From: an uncultured Oscillospiraceae bacterium
GTDB lineage: Bacteria; Bacillota; Clostridia; Oscillospirales; Oscillospiraceae
Length of the DNA stretch: 47,310 nt
NCBI GenBank assembly: GCA_944385535.1
Contig: CALWXR010000016.1
Span: 1-47,310, forward strand
Direction: 5' to 3'
Part shown: positions 33,541-43,963 of the stretch, piece after piece
How the letters are laid out: each line of letters opens with the position of its first letter
Numbering within the stretch: the first letter of the stretch is position 1
The notes under the pieces: model-generated
Told to the model about the DNA's origin: nothing
The model's database searches: none
Seen by the model: only the letters and a program-made list of their open reading frames with translations
Position numbers and translations under genes: made by a program

Positions 33541-35078
33541 GTCCGCACCACCCTTTCCACATTCACCGGGATGACCGGTTCCCCATCCTGGCCGGTCATG
33601 GTAACGTTCTTTAAATGTACCTGCTTCACCTGATTGAAATACAGGCCCAGCTTTCGCACCGGATCCACATAGTCCATCATGGCGGGCCGTCCGGCGGAGG
33701 CGTCCTCCTTAAAGGTGAAGCTTACGTTTTCAATGGTCACGCTTTCAATGGGGCGCTCCGTCAGGCCGTAGAAGTAGCCCGCCGCCCACTCGCAGTCGGT
33801 GCATTCCATATCCCGGAAGCGGAAGGCCCCCAGGTAGGGCGTGGTGTCGTCCACAGGATGGGCCTCCTTGCTCCAGACGATCTCCTCGTGACCGTCGGGA
33901 TCGCAGAAGTAGTACATGTTCATCACCAGGGGAACCATCACATTGTCCATGCGGATGTTGGAAAACTCCACATCGTCGATCACCGCGTACTTGCCCCGGC
34001 CCCGGCGGGTCTTGATCCGCAGGCCCCGGTCGGTGTGCTTGAAATAGCACTGGGAGACGGTCAGATCCTTCACGCCTCCGGACATTTCGCTGCCTAAGAC
34101 CATGGCCCCATGGGCGTACTCCATCAGGCAGTTGCGAACCACATGGCGAGTTGCCGGGGTCTGGTACTTCATGCCCATGTACATCTTTCCCGCCTTGATG
34201 GCAATGGCGTCGTCTCCCACGGAGAACCGGACGCCGATGTAGGACACCTGATCGCAGGACTCGGGATCCGTGCCGTCGGTGTTGGGGCTGTCCTTGGGAG
34301 CCTCCACGGCAATGTTGTAGAAGTGGACACGCTTACAGAAAAAGGGATGAAAATGCCAGCAAGGGGAATTTTTTCCCAAAATCCCGTGGAAGGCGACGTT
34401 TTCACAGTGGTTGAAAAACACCAGCTTGGGCCGGCCGATGGTGCGCAGCTTTACATCCACCCACCATGCGCCGTTTACGGCGTTGCCGTCCAGCGTTCCC
34501 TGGCCTACAATGGCCAGATCGGAGGCGTAGTGGGCGCTGAGGATGCTCTGGCGGCAGGGGCAGGGATTGCCCTCCCAGGAGCTGACCTGGATCATCTCCC
34601 CGGTAAGGCCGTCGGGGATCTCTCCCGGCAAAATGGGATAGTGCTCCTCCACCGGATCCGCCAGCAGCGTTGCCCCCGCCTGAAGATGCAGCGTCATATG
34701 GGACTTCAGCACCAAAGGACGGATCAGATAGGTGCCCGCCGGCACCGTCACCCGGCCGCCCCGGGGGCACAGATCAATGGCCGCCTGGATGGGGGCGGTA
34801 TCGTCGGTGACGCCGTCTCCCGCCGCACCGAAGGACAGGACACTGACGCAGCCGGTCTCCTGTTCCGTGGTGAAGGTCAGGGTCTGGCCCTCCACCTCCA
34901 CAAAATACTCTGTCCCGGGCTGCAAATCGAACAGGGAAAAAACATTGGTGCGCACGCCCTTCAGGGCGGGCGCACCATTCACGTTTACGTCAAAGGCTTT
35001 TTCCGCGTAATACGGGGATGTATTTTCCAGTTCAAAGCAAGCCGACACAGAGGAAGTATAAAGCAAATGAAATTTCAC
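33537..35078 (-). CDS. Polygalacturonase-type glycoside hydrolase (GH28)
   Basis: 513 residues: an N-terminal beta domain (about 1-75, fibronectin-like), then the right-handed beta-helix. Active-site blocks are NTDG (266-269, Asp268), GDD (288-290), HG (323-324) and RIK (354-356), all intact. It hydrolyses galacturonic acid linkages; the N-terminal domain and the start of the helix (FGAAGDGVTDDTAPIQAAID) resemble exo-acting and rhamnogalacturonan-type members. No signal peptide, so it acts on imported oligomers. The spacing to the ATPase gene is 43 bp, and the stop overlaps GH105. Exo- or endo-mode cannot be decided here. Confidence 0.93.
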   Translation of the reverse strand: MKFHLLYTSSVSACFELENTSPYYAEKAFDVNVNGAPALKGVRTNVFSLFDLQPGTEYFVEVEGQTLTFTTEQETGCVSVLSFGAAGDGVTDDTAPIQAAIDLCPRGGRVTVPAGTYLIRPLVLKSHMTLHLQAGATLLADPVEEHYPILPGEIPDGLTGEMIQVSSWEGNPCPCRQSILSAHYASDLAIVGQGTLDGNAVNGAWWVDVKLRTIGRPKLVFFNHCENVAFHGILGKNSPCWHFHPFFCKRVHFYNIAVEAPKDSPNTDGTDPESCDQVSYIGVRFSVGDDAIAIKAGKMYMGMKYQTPATRHVVRNCLMEYAHGAMVLGSEMSGGVKDLTVSQCYFKHTDRGLRIKTRRGRGKYAVIDDVEFSNIRMDNVMVPLVMNMYYFCDPDGHEEIVWSKEAHPVDDTTPYLGAFRFRDMECTDCEWAAGYFYGLTERPIESVTIENVSFTFKEDASAGRPAMMDYVDPVRKLGLYFNQVKQVHLKNVTMTGQDGEPVIPVNVERVVRT

Positions 35079-35121
35079 AATTCGTTCCTCTTTTGTCTAA
35101 ATCTTCTATCGTTCTTTGGGA

Positions 35122-36198
35122 TCACTTTATGACCATTTCCGTCTCCGCGTCGAACAGATACGTCCGTTCTGTGGGCACGGAGAACCAGATGTGCTCGTCC
35201 ATCTTGGGGGCCTCGTAAGGCGTCACCTTCAAAATGGCGTTGGCGTCGGGCATATTCACGTAGACGTTGGTGTTGTCTCCCAGCATTTCCGTCAGCTCCA
35301 CGTCCGCCTGGAACTGGTAGCACCCTTCCTGCTTGCCCAGGAGGACGTCCTCGGGCCGGAAGCCGAAGTACACATCCTTGCCCTCATATTCGGCGGCCTT
35401 GTTCAGGTTGGGGCTCAGGTCATAGGTAACCCCGGCCATGTTCGCCTTGCCGCCCCGGACGGTGGTGCGGATGAAGTTCATAGGAGGCTCGCCGATAAAC
35501 CCGGCCACGAACAGATTGACGGGCTCAAAGTACAGCTCCTTGGGGGTGCCCACCTGCTGGATGTAGCCGTCCTTCATAATGACGATCCGATCCGCCAGGG
35601 TCATGGCCTCCACCTGGTCATGGGTGACGTATATGGTGGTAGCGCCGGTCTGCCGGTGGATCTGGGCAATCTCCGAGCGCATGGTCACACGCTGCTTGGC
35701 GTCCAGGTTTGAAAGGGGCTCGTCCATGAGGAATATGCCCACCTTCCGGATAATGGCCCGGCCTACCGCCACTCTCTGGCGCTGGCCGCCGGACAGCGCC
35801 CGGGGCATCCGGTCTAAGTAGTCGGTCAGGCCCAGAATGCCCGCCACTTCCCTGACCTTCTTGTCGATCACATCCTCGTCCACGCCCTGGAGCGTCAGGC
35901 CGAAGCCCAGGTTGTCGTACACCGTCATCTGGGGGTACAGGGCGTAGCTCTGGAACACCATCGCCACTTCCCGCTCCCGGGGGCCCATTTCATTGGCCCG
36001 AACCCCATTGATCAGCATCTCGCCGGAGCTGATGTTCTCCAAGCCCGCGATCATCCGCAAGGTGGTGGATTTTCCGCAGCCGGAGGATCCCACGAATACG
36101 ATGAACTCCCCTTTTTCGATCTCCAGGCTGAAGTCATGGACCGCGTGGTAACCGTTGGGGTAGATTTTATTGATTCCATTCAGGGTCAAGTAAGCCAT
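35122..36198 (-). CDS. Carbohydrate ABC importer ATPase B (MsmX/UgpC type)
   Basis: 358 residues: ABC domain with Walker A GSSGCGKST, Q-loop VFQSYALYP, signature LSGGQRQR, Walker B IFLMDEPLSNLD and His in YVTHDQ, then a C-terminal TOBE/OB domain (about 240-358) with GFRPEDV. It energises CUT1 sugar permeases. In many Firmicutes one such ATPase (MsmX) serves several importers from a distant locus; here two are inside one operon. It lies 18 bp after a small membrane-protein gene and 43 bp before GH28. The ATG follows AAGGAG. Confidence 0.93.
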   Translation of the reverse strand: MAYLTLNGINKIYPNGYHAVHDFSLEIEKGEFIVFVGSSGCGKSTTLRMIAGLENISSGEMLINGVRANEMGPREREVAMVFQSYALYPQMTVYDNLGFGLTLQGVDEDVIDKKVREVAGILGLTDYLDRMPRALSGGQRQRVAVGRAIIRKVGIFLMDEPLSNLDAKQRVTMRSEIAQIHRQTGATTIYVTHDQVEAMTLADRIVIMKDGYIQQVGTPKELYFEPVNLFVAGFIGEPPMNFIRTTVRGGKANMAGVTYDLSPNLNKAAEYEGKDVYFGFRPEDVLLGKQEGCYQFQADVELTEMLGDNTNVYVNMPDANAILKVTPYEAPKMDEHIWFSVPTERTYLFDAETEMVIK

Positions 36199-36216
36199 AT
36201 TCCCACACTCCTTATT

Positions 36217-36819
36217 TCACTTACGGCTCTGAGGGCGAAGCTTCTCCCGGGTCTCCCGGAGGATCCGGTCGAGAAAATTCCTGAGTCGCACAAACAGCAG
36301 ATCAAATCCCATGCAGAAGGTTCCGAACAGCACCGGCTCCACCCCCAGGGGCACGGCGTCCGGGTTGCCTGTGATGGTATTGATGGTCAAATTGATCACA
36401 TTGTAAAGCAGATACACACAGATCACGATCACCAGACCATAGACTACATTCAGGAAAAACCGGCCCACGCCCTTGCCCCGGATCATCAGCAGCGGCGCGT
36501 TGGCCTCCGGGGTCTTTTCAATAAACCGGATCACATTGTTGGTCAGCAGATCCGTGACCATACCCAGCGCAACGCCCAGGACGAACAGGATGTCGATGAT
36601 CCCGCCCAGGTAGAACCCCAGGCCCCAGAGGATGAAGTAGCACACCGCCCCGGCAAACCAGGCTTTGATCAGCAGCACCTTCGCCAGCTCCGGCAGCTTG
36701 ATCTTTCTTTGCGACCGGTATTTGTTCAGCTCCTCCTGGGAATATTCCGGGGTCTCCTCCCGAACCAGGTCCGCCACCGCTTCGCTATTAAGTTCATAAT
36801 TCTTTTTGCTTTGTTCCAT
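36217..36819 (-). CDS. Small four-helix membrane protein of unknown function (module 2, second)
   Basis: I do not recognise this family. 200 residues: a long charged N-terminus (1-45), about four membrane helices (near 50-70, 72-92, 121-145, 161-177) and a basic C-terminal tail rich in Arg (RLRNFLDRILRETREKLR). No enzyme motif and no signal peptide. It lies between another small membrane protein (29 bp upstream) and ATPase B (18 bp downstream), inside the pectin importer operon. Its ribosome site is weak (GGGGAA), so translation may be coupled. A role as accessory subunit or scaffold for ATPase B is inference. Confidence 0.75.
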   Translation of the reverse strand: MEQSKKNYELNSEAVADLVREETPEYSQEELNKYRSQRKIKLPELAKVLLIKAWFAGAVCYFILWGLGFYLGGIIDILFVLGVALGMVTDLLTNNVIRFIEKTPEANAPLLMIRGKGVGRFFLNVVYGLVIVICVYLLYNVINLTINTITGNPDAVPLGVEPVLFGTFCMGFDLLFVRLRNFLDRILRETREKLRPQSRK

Positions 36820-36848
36820 ATTGCTTTAGGGGTTCCCCTTTCCGGGGC

Positions 36849-37417
36849 TTAGTCTTCCAGTTCGATCTGTCCCATGTTCTCGTTGCCGGAAACCTCCACA
36901 GAGGTGCTGATCTTCCGCAGCAGCTTACTGTACAGCGGTAGCAGCGCCACCAGCAGGGCACTGACCATAATCAGGGTCAGGTGGGTGCCCAGCATGTTGT
37001 AGGCTTCGGCAATGTAGGCGGTGGATTCCGTGACCTGAATGGGGCTTTCCGCGCGGGTCAGAGCCGCCATAATGGCGTTTCTGTAGTGGATGTCACAGTA
37101 GGCGATGATGGCAAGCATGCCGTACATCAGAGCAATCATGGGCACATTGGGCTTCTTCCGCCGGGGGAATGCGTTCATCAGGCACACCAGACTCAGCAGA
37201 GAGAACAGCATAATGCAGAACTGGCTCAGGCCCATGCCGACGCCCTGGATTTTGGCGGTGGTGTCGGACATGCTGGTCAGGTTAAAGGAATAGACGATGA
37301 AGGTAATGAGCATCATCACCATGGGAATGGTGGAGGGCTTGCGCTTTAAGCTGACGATCTGCTTGCGGAGGAACTCCTTGCAGCGGCCGCCCGGTGCGCT
37401 TAAATTGGTCTTTTCTT

Positions 37418-37421
<4 letters not shown>
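36849..37421 (-). CDS. Small four-helix membrane protein of unknown function (module 2, first)
   Basis: Not recognised. 190 residues: a basic N-terminus (1-30, LRKQIVSLKRKPS), four membrane helices (near 31-49, 62-83, 92-110, 141-163) with PRRKKP between helices 2 and 3, and an acidic C-terminus (GQIELED). The layout (helix 2, an Arg-rich turn, helix 3, a loop, helix 4) is like that of the protein at 39008-39601, suggesting two copies of one module. The ATG overlaps the stop of ATPase A (ATGA) and follows GGAGG by ten bases, which fixes the start; a longer frame is rejected. Confidence 0.75.
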
Positions 37422-38506
<1,085 letters not shown>

Positions 38507-38519
38507 AGCTTACTCCCTC

Positions 38520-39011
38520 TCATGCGGTTTTATTTTCCAGCGTGGCCATATGCTGGGCCAGACGCCGGTTGTTGATGGAACTGTTCACCGCGGCCGCGAT
38601 GCAGCAAACGGCGGAAATGATCAGGCATACCACCACATAAATGTACTGGCCGCGCTCCATAGCCGGGTATTCCACTCCGGATACGGTGACAACGTCCTTG
38701 GCCGCCTGGGTAGGCAGATAGAAGATCCGCACCACCTGCATCACACCCAGAAAGATCAGCAGTCCGGTGTAGCCGGTTTTCCGGCTTTTCACGCCCTCGG
38801 ATGCCAGGAAGGCAGCGAGCATGAACAGAAGGTTATACACCACGGAGGCTCCGATCTTCCAGTTGTAATAATAAGAGCCGATGTCCGTCTGATACAAACT
38901 GACAAAATACAAGGCGTCAAAAACAATGGCAATGAGCACCAGGTTGGATGAAAGCTTGTCCTTGGTAAAGCGCATGCGATCCGCCTGTATGGCGCGTTCT
39001 TCCTGTGTCAT
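38520..39011 (-). CDS. Small four-helix membrane protein of unknown function (module 1, second)
   Basis: 163 residues: a charged N-terminus (1-20, MTQEERAIQADRMRF), four membrane helices (near 21-40, 52-70, 81-99, 121-142), a Tyr-rich loop (GSYYYNW) and a short charged tail. Similar hypothetical proteins occur in gut Clostridia, as far as I recall, but no function is known to me. The ATG overlaps the stop of the preceding gene (ATGA), which decides the start; ATPase A follows after 13 bp. Position between a membrane protein and an ATPase mirrors the gene at 36217-36819. Confidence 0.75.
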   Translation of the reverse strand: MTQEERAIQADRMRFTKDKLSSNLVLIAIVFDALYFVSLYQTDIGSYYYNWKIGASVVYNLLFMLAAFLASEGVKSRKTGYTGLLIFLGVMQVVRIFYLPTQAAKDVVTVSGVEYPAMERGQYIYVVVCLIISAVCCIAAAVNSSINNRRLAQHMATLENKTA

Positions 39012-39601
39012 GCCAGGGCCTCCTTTCCGCTTTTCAGCAGGGCTTCCTCGCTGCGCATCATCTTCACCTTCCACACCAGGTTGACGATCAACCCGACGGC
39101 GGAGAGGATCAGCACGACGCCCACCAGATAGTGAAGATCCAGCAGGAAGGTAGAGTCAATATAGGGGGTCTTCCACATTTCGGAGAATTCCTTCAGCGCT
39201 TCAAAATCCACAGTGGTCAAATACTGGTGCTTGAAGCCCTGAATCTGAATGTGGGACCAAACGGTAACCGCCACCGCTGCCACACAGTAGACGCCGGTGG
39301 CAATGTAGTTGCTGATGTAGTATTTCCTGCGCACATTGGTATTGGTAAGAAACAGCGCCGCGGCTAGCAGGATCAGCCCGATGCTGCTGCTAAGAAAGGT
39401 TTTGTTGAACGGCTGCATATCATAGTAGATGATGGAGCCGGGAACGGACGTCTGGGTCAGATCACTGGGATTTCTCATAGTGGAGTACAGGCTGTCGTAG
39501 ATATCCGTGATGATGCCCAGGGAGTAGACAAAGCAGACAGCTGCCGCGATAACGGCAAACAGACAGGCGATTTTTTGGAAACCCAACTGTTTTTTATACA
39601 T
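39008..39601 (-). CDS. Small four-helix membrane protein of unknown function (module 1, first)
   Basis: Not recognised. 197 residues: four membrane helices (near 10-32, 70-87, 97-117, 156-177), NVRRKYY between helices 2 and 3, an extracellular-looking loop 35-68, and a second loop 118-155 with aromatic and acidic residues. Helix order and the Arg-rich turn resemble the protein at 36849-37421. The ATG follows GGGGAGGTCACT. It is the first gene after the binding lipoprotein, separated from it by a hairpin (39634-39652) that may lower downstream expression. Confidence 0.75.
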   Translation of the reverse strand: MYKKQLGFQKIACLFAVIAAAVCFVYSLGIITDIYDSLYSTMRNPSDLTQTSVPGSIIYYDMQPFNKTFLSSSIGLILLAAALFLTNTNVRRKYYISNYIATGVYCVAAVAVTVWSHIQIQGFKHQYLTTVDFEALKEFSEMWKTPYIDSTFLLDLHYLVGVVLILSAVGLIVNLVWKVKMMRSEEALLKSGKEALA

Positions 39602-39633
39602 AGTGACCTCCCCGATGGTTCCCCTCCCGAACC

Positions 39634-39652
39634 CCCGGGGCGAAGCCCCGGG
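39634..39652 (-). terminator. Hairpin after the binding-protein gene (possible partial terminator)
   Basis: CCCGGGGC (39634-39641) pairs with GCCCCGGG (39645-39652), loop GAA. No U-tract on the minus strand. Such stems after binding-protein genes often keep that transcript more abundant than the rest of the operon. Confidence 0.5.
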
Positions 39653-39704
39653 TTTCGGTGAGGGTAAGCTGTAGAATGAAATATGGTGCCGCGAATCCGG
39701 AAAA

Positions 39705-41882
39705 TCAGCCGTTCAGGCTGTTATAGTAGGAAATCAGACGGTCGTAAGCGTCCTGCTTCAGCTGCAGATACTGCTTGCCGGACCAGGTTTCCTGCACGGT
39801 GGTCACGGCCTCGTCGGCGGAGCCCAAGCCCTCCTCGGTATAGCCGGAGGCGATGATGTCAACCATCACGTTGGCGCCGCTCTTGTTCTGATCGAACTTA
39901 TTCTTCAGGTCCGTGTAGGAGTTGATCATGTCATTCTCCTGGGTGGTGGTGGGCAGCACGGTGGGAACGGAGGTGTACCAGGGGTTCTCGGTCACGGCCA
40001 GCTCCGGATGCTTGATGGTGCCCAGGCCGATGGCGGTGGAGATGTAGCCGGCGCCTTCCTTGCCCACCTCATGGGTGCACTGATACTCAAAGGCCTGGCT
40101 CTTGGCAAAGCTCAGGGTGGAGCCCAGGTACTGACGGGCGTAGTTGGTGTAGTTGCCGCTGGCCTTCTCCCACAGCTCTTCGTAGGTGGCGTCGGCGATC
40201 ACGGGCATTTCCTCACCATTAAAGTTGAAGGTGACATAGCTGCCGTCGTCATTGGTCTTAATGAAGGCGTCGGGGCCGTAGGACATGAGGATCTGGCCTT
40301 CGGGAGAGTAGGCGTAGTCAATGAGCTTCAGACAGGCGTTGAGCTTGTCCTGATCGTCGCCCACACCGGCAACGCTGATGCCCCAGCCGTCGGTCTTGAC
40401 GGACCGCCAGGATTCGGTAAAGCGCATGTACACGCCGTCCTCAGAGGTGCCGTCATACCAGCGGGCCACAGGAACCATGGCCGCCATATATTTTTCGCCC
40501 TCCTGGAGCTTGGTGGCGTTGTAAACGGTCTGGGTCTGGTTGTAGTCGTAGTGCATGAAGCCCAGGTCGTTCTCCAGCATGGTGGCGGAGGATTCCTCGG
40601 ACATATCCACAAAGGACTGGGAAATCAGGCCTTCCTGGGTCATGGCGTACATACGCTCCAGAGCTTCATAGGTTTCCTTTTCGCCCCGGGCGTCATGGAG
40701 CTTTCCGTCAGCGCCAACATACAGGTATTCCTGACGGGACTCCAGGCCCCGGACGCCGAACAGGGTGCCGCAGAACCGGAACATATCCACCCGGCGCTGA
40801 TTGTTGTTGTCCTCACGGGAGAACAGGCCCTGAATGGAGTCGGTGCCGTTCAGAGTCTGGGCGTTTGCCACCACGCAGCGCAGCAGGGCCACCAGCTCGT
40901 CGGCGTCCCAGGCGGCGTTCTGGCCCACGAACAGGTTAGAGCGCTGGGTGCCGTAGTAGCCGTTGTAGGCTTCGTCAATGTAGGTGCGGAGCATGTTCAC
41001 GGCGGTCACGCCGTCCACCGCTCCGGCGGCCAGGGCCTCGTTCATCTTGGCAATGATGTTGCCGGCGGTGTCGTAGTCCTTGGTCACGGTCTCCACGCCG
41101 GAGCCGTCAGCCTTGACCACGTCGATGTCCACCTTGCCGGAGGTGGGCATATAAGGCTGGTAAACCGGGCTCTTCAGCTGGCCGCTCTTCTCGGCGGTGA
41201 ATTCCCCTTCGCCGTCCAGCAGCTTTACCACCCAGTCCACACGCATCAGAGGCATACGCTCGATGTCGTTCACGCCGTCAAAGTAGGGGGAGAAGTAGAT
41301 GGCGCCGGTGGAGGTATCGCCGGTGATGGACAGGCGGACAATGGGATTGGCTTCCAGATAGGCCTTGAAGTTGGGCATCTGATCCAGGTATTCGGCAATG
41401 TTGACGATGGAGCCGGCGGCGCCGAACTCGGACAGGATGGTGGCGGTGCCGCTGACCATGTCCACTTCGTTCAGCCGGTCCTTCCAGAACTCAAATTCCT
41501 TGGTGGCGCTGTTGCCCTGGTACTTGTTTTCAAATACCATGCCCAGGCGGTTCTGCACTTCCACCCAGGTGGGCTTCAGCTCACCGGCGTGGTAGGTGAT
41601 GCCGTCGGCCAGGGTCACGCCGTCGCCGGCAACTTCCGCGTCAAAGAACAGGCCGGTCTTGGTGCTGTTGTAGCCGGTGGCCATCCGCAGCACGGTGCCC
41701 TCGGCAAAGCTCAGGGCATCGGCTTCCGCGGCGTCGGTAGCCCCGGCGTTATCGCCGCCTTCGGGTACCTGGGCAGCGGTGGTCTGGGTAGGTACTTCCA
41801 TCTCCTGGCCGCAGCCCGCCAGCACGGCGGCGGTCAAACATAGAACCAGCAGGAATGAAATCAGTCGTTTTGTGCCTTTCAT
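39705..41882 (-). CDS. Extracellular solute-binding lipoprotein for (oligo)uronides
   Basis: 725 residues: a lipoprotein signal with lipobox LAGC (Cys24), a Thr/acidic linker (25-55), then a two-lobed binding domain of the LplA/family-1-like type. It is much longer than the usual 430-560 residues, which suits long or branched oligosaccharides. Blocks seen include SYTDLKNKFDQNKSGANVM near the end. It lies downstream of its two permease genes, contrary to the more common order. The ATG follows AAAGGAGATTACC. The ligand (pectic or rhamnogalacturonan oligomers) is inferred from the operon. Confidence 0.9.
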   Translation of the reverse strand: MKGTKRLISFLLVLCLTAAVLAGCGQEMEVPTQTTAAQVPEGGDNAGATDAAEADALSFAEGTVLRMATGYNSTKTGLFFDAEVAGDGVTLADGITYHAGELKPTWVEVQNRLGMVFENKYQGNSATKEFEFWKDRLNEVDMVSGTATILSEFGAAGSIVNIAEYLDQMPNFKAYLEANPIVRLSITGDTSTGAIYFSPYFDGVNDIERMPLMRVDWVVKLLDGEGEFTAEKSGQLKSPVYQPYMPTSGKVDIDVVKADGSGVETVTKDYDTAGNIIAKMNEALAAGAVDGVTAVNMLRTYIDEAYNGYYGTQRSNLFVGQNAAWDADELVALLRCVVANAQTLNGTDSIQGLFSREDNNNQRRVDMFRFCGTLFGVRGLESRQEYLYVGADGKLHDARGEKETYEALERMYAMTQEGLISQSFVDMSEESSATMLENDLGFMHYDYNQTQTVYNATKLQEGEKYMAAMVPVARWYDGTSEDGVYMRFTESWRSVKTDGWGISVAGVGDDQDKLNACLKLIDYAYSPEGQILMSYGPDAFIKTNDDGSYVTFNFNGEEMPVIADATYEELWEKASGNYTNYARQYLGSTLSFAKSQAFEYQCTHEVGKEGAGYISTAIGLGTIKHPELAVTENPWYTSVPTVLPTTTQENDMINSYTDLKNKFDQNKSGANVMVDIIASGYTEEGLGSADEAVTTVQETWSGKQYLQLKQDAYDRLISYYNSLNG

Positions 41883-41998
41883 GGTAATCTCCTTTTCCTT
41901 GTAAAAGTTTTATAATCCACCGGAAAACCGGTAATTACACCACTACTCACCCCCTCTTCAGGGGGAGCTGCCACGGCAAAGCCGCGACTTAAGAGGGC
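41883..41998. repeat. Hairpin-rich spacer between permease and binding-protein genes
   Basis: 116 bp with several short palindromes: CCGG/CCGG near 41920-41931, CCCCCT/AGGGGG near 41951-41966 and GCGGC/GCCGC-like pairs after it. The CCCCCT...AGGGGGAGCTGCCACGG pattern looks like an intergenic repeat type I remember from other gut Firmicutes, but only one copy is in this window. It may also carry a weak promoter (TATAAA near 41910) for the binding protein. Confidence 0.4.
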
Positions 41999-42889
41999 TT
42001 ATTCCTTCACGCCGCCTACATTCACGCCCTTGGCGAAGTACTTCTGAATGAAGGGGTAGATGATCAGGATGGGTACAATGGAGCAGACGATCAGCGCGTA
42101 AATAATAGAATCGGAGGAGTAAATCTCGTTCCAGCCTGCCATGGCCTCCGGGTCGGTGTATTCCTCCAGCTTCAGCCGGATAAACACCTGCAGAGGATGC
42201 TCATTGGAGTTGGAGATCATCTGCCGGGCCCAGAAGTAGCCGTTCCACCGGGAAATGGCGAAGAACAGAGCCACTGTGGCGATGGTGGACTTACTCATGG
42301 GGATGTAGACCTTGGAGAGCACCTGGAATTCCGTGGCGCCGTCCACAATGGCCGCCTCCTCGATGTCCGAGGGCACCCCTTCAAAGGCGTTGCGAAGCAG
42401 GATGATGTTCATGGCCGCCATACCCATGGCGATGACGACCAGCCACTTATCGTCGGTGATGCCCATGGCGTTGAATACCTCCTGGGTATCCAGGTAGTTT
42501 AAGTACTGGGGCACGATACCGGCGGAGAACCACATGGTAAACACCAGGAAGAAGTTGAAGAACCGGCGGAACAGCAGCCGCTTCTTGCTCAGGGCGTAAG
42601 CGCCCAGGATGGACACGCCCAGAGCCCAGACCGTACCGTAGACCGTAAGGAACAGGGTATTGGTATAGGCGTTCCAGAACATGTTGTCGTTGAACATCCG
42701 GGAGAACGCCTCGAACTGAATGTCCTTGGGGAAGAGCACGATCTCGCTGTAGTCCACCGCGTGCCGTCCCGAAATGGCGCCGGAAATGGCGTAGATAAAC
42801 GGGTACAGGCAGCACAGGGCAAACATGGTAAGCAGGGTGTAGCTGATGATCTTAAAAATAAGCTCGGAGATTTCCAGTTTTCTTTTCAC
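41999..42889 (-). CDS. Carbohydrate ABC importer permease (LplC/YtcP type)
   Basis: 296 residues, six membrane helices. The cytoplasmic EAA loop that docks to the ATPase is seen as EEAAIVDGATEFQVLSKVYIPMSKS, and NIILLRNAFEGVP precedes it. The C-terminus KYFAKGVNVGGVKE is typical of LplC/YtcP proteins. It is the second channel subunit, 15 bp after the first. The start is a GTG (42889) behind a purine-rich AGGGGGCGAGGG. It works with the permease at 42905-43963, the binding lipoprotein and one or both ATPases. Confidence 0.93.
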   Translation of the reverse strand: MKRKLEISELIFKIISYTLLTMFALCCLYPFIYAISGAISGRHAVDYSEIVLFPKDIQFEAFSRMFNDNMFWNAYTNTLFLTVYGTVWALGVSILGAYALSKKRLLFRRFFNFFLVFTMWFSAGIVPQYLNYLDTQEVFNAMGITDDKWLVVIAMGMAAMNIILLRNAFEGVPSDIEEAAIVDGATEFQVLSKVYIPMSKSTIATVALFFAISRWNGYFWARQMISNSNEHPLQVFIRLKLEEYTDPEAMAGWNEIYSSDSIIYALIVCSIVPILIIYPFIQKYFAKGVNVGGVKE

Positions 42890-42904
42890 GTTCCCTCGCC
42901 CCCT

Positions 42905-43963
42905 TTAATACAGCGATACGTCCGATGCTTTCCGGGAAATGGTATTGGCGCCGATAACCAGCAGCATACTGATCACGTTGCTCATCATTTCCGCCGCCGA
43001 GGCCAGGCCCTGGGCGGAGGAGGAGCCGAGACCGTAACGCTGGGCGAAGGTGGAAACCACATCTGCGGTAACGTAGGTATTGGTATTGTACAGCAGCAGC
43101 ACCTTTTCGTAGCCCACCTGAAGCAGGGAGCCGATCCGGGTGATGAGCATGATCACCAGCGTGGACAGGATGCTGGGCAGCACCACGTATTTCATCTGGG
43201 CCATTTTATTGGCGCCGTCAATCTGGGCAGCCTCGTAGCTGGTGGGAGAGATGGCGATGATGGCGGCGAAGAACACGATGCTGTCGTAGCCTGCAGTCTC
43301 CCAGATGCCGCTGATCTGGTAAATGGCCCGGAAGAAGTCGGGATTGTTCAGCAGGCCCGCGTAGGCCACCTCATGACCGATCAATCCCATACTGTACAAG
43401 ACCTGAGACAGGATGCCCATGTTGGAGGTCAGGGAGCCCTGCTTGACCAGCATGGTGACCAGAGAGGTCATGACCACGGTGGAGATGAATTTGGGCAGAT
43501 AGGTGAGCACCTGGTAGGCGCTGCGCAGAATGTCGGACTTGATCTCATTGAAGAACAGGGCCAGGATCACCGGCACCGGGAATCCAAAGACCAGACCATA
43601 GAAGCTCAGCAGGAAGGTATTGCGCAGAGCCCGCCAGAACTCGGTGGAAAGGCCGTCGCCGCTGACCAGCAGCCGCTTGAAATAAGAGAAGCCGGAGAAA
43701 AACTGTTCCGACACCGGTTTGACTTCGTCGGCCACCTTAAAGCACCGCAGAAGCTCATACATGGGAAAGTACCGCCAGAACAGGAACACCAGGATCATGG
43801 GTACGAGCATAAGGTACAGCCGCCAGTCCTTTGCCATGGTGCGCAGGACGTTGCGCCAGTAGTGCTTTTCCACATCGTCCCGCACCAACTGTTCAGGGTC
43901 TGCCCGGTAGGTTTTTGAGGACTTGTCGTACACAAGGAAGTCCCCTGCCAAGGTTTTTTTCAA
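42905..43963 (-). CDS. Carbohydrate ABC importer permease (LplB/YteP type)
   Basis: 352 residues: a cytoplasmic N-terminus longer than usual (about 50 residues before the first helix, YLMLVPMILVFLFWRYFPMY), six helices, and the EAA loop YEAAQIDGANKMAQMKYVVLPSIL. It is the first channel subunit of the oligosaccharide importer, as in B. subtilis YteP of the rhamnogalacturonan cluster. The start is a TTG (43963) overlapping the stop of the preceding gene (TTGA), with GGGGAG seven bases upstream. Expected at the cytoplasmic membrane. Confidence 0.92.
   Translation of the reverse strand: MKKTLAGDFLVYDKSSKTYRADPEQLVRDDVEKHYWRNVLRTMAKDWRLYLMLVPMILVFLFWRYFPMYELLRCFKVADEVKPVSEQFFSGFSYFKRLLVSGDGLSTEFWRALRNTFLLSFYGLVFGFPVPVILALFFNEIKSDILRSAYQVLTYLPKFISTVVMTSLVTMLVKQGSLTSNMGILSQVLYSMGLIGHEVAYAGLLNNPDFFRAIYQISGIWETAGYDSIVFFAAIIAISPTSYEAAQIDGANKMAQMKYVVLPSILSTLVIMLITRIGSLLQVGYEKVLLLYNTNTYVTADVVSTFAQRYGLGSSSAQGLASAAEMMSNVISMLLVIGANTISRKASDVSLY

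Noticed and set aside
40008-41843. 611-codon open frame opposite the binding lipoprotein
   Set aside because: Antisense frame of Gly/Val/His-rich composition with no family motif or ribosome site; the minus strand encodes the lipoprotein.
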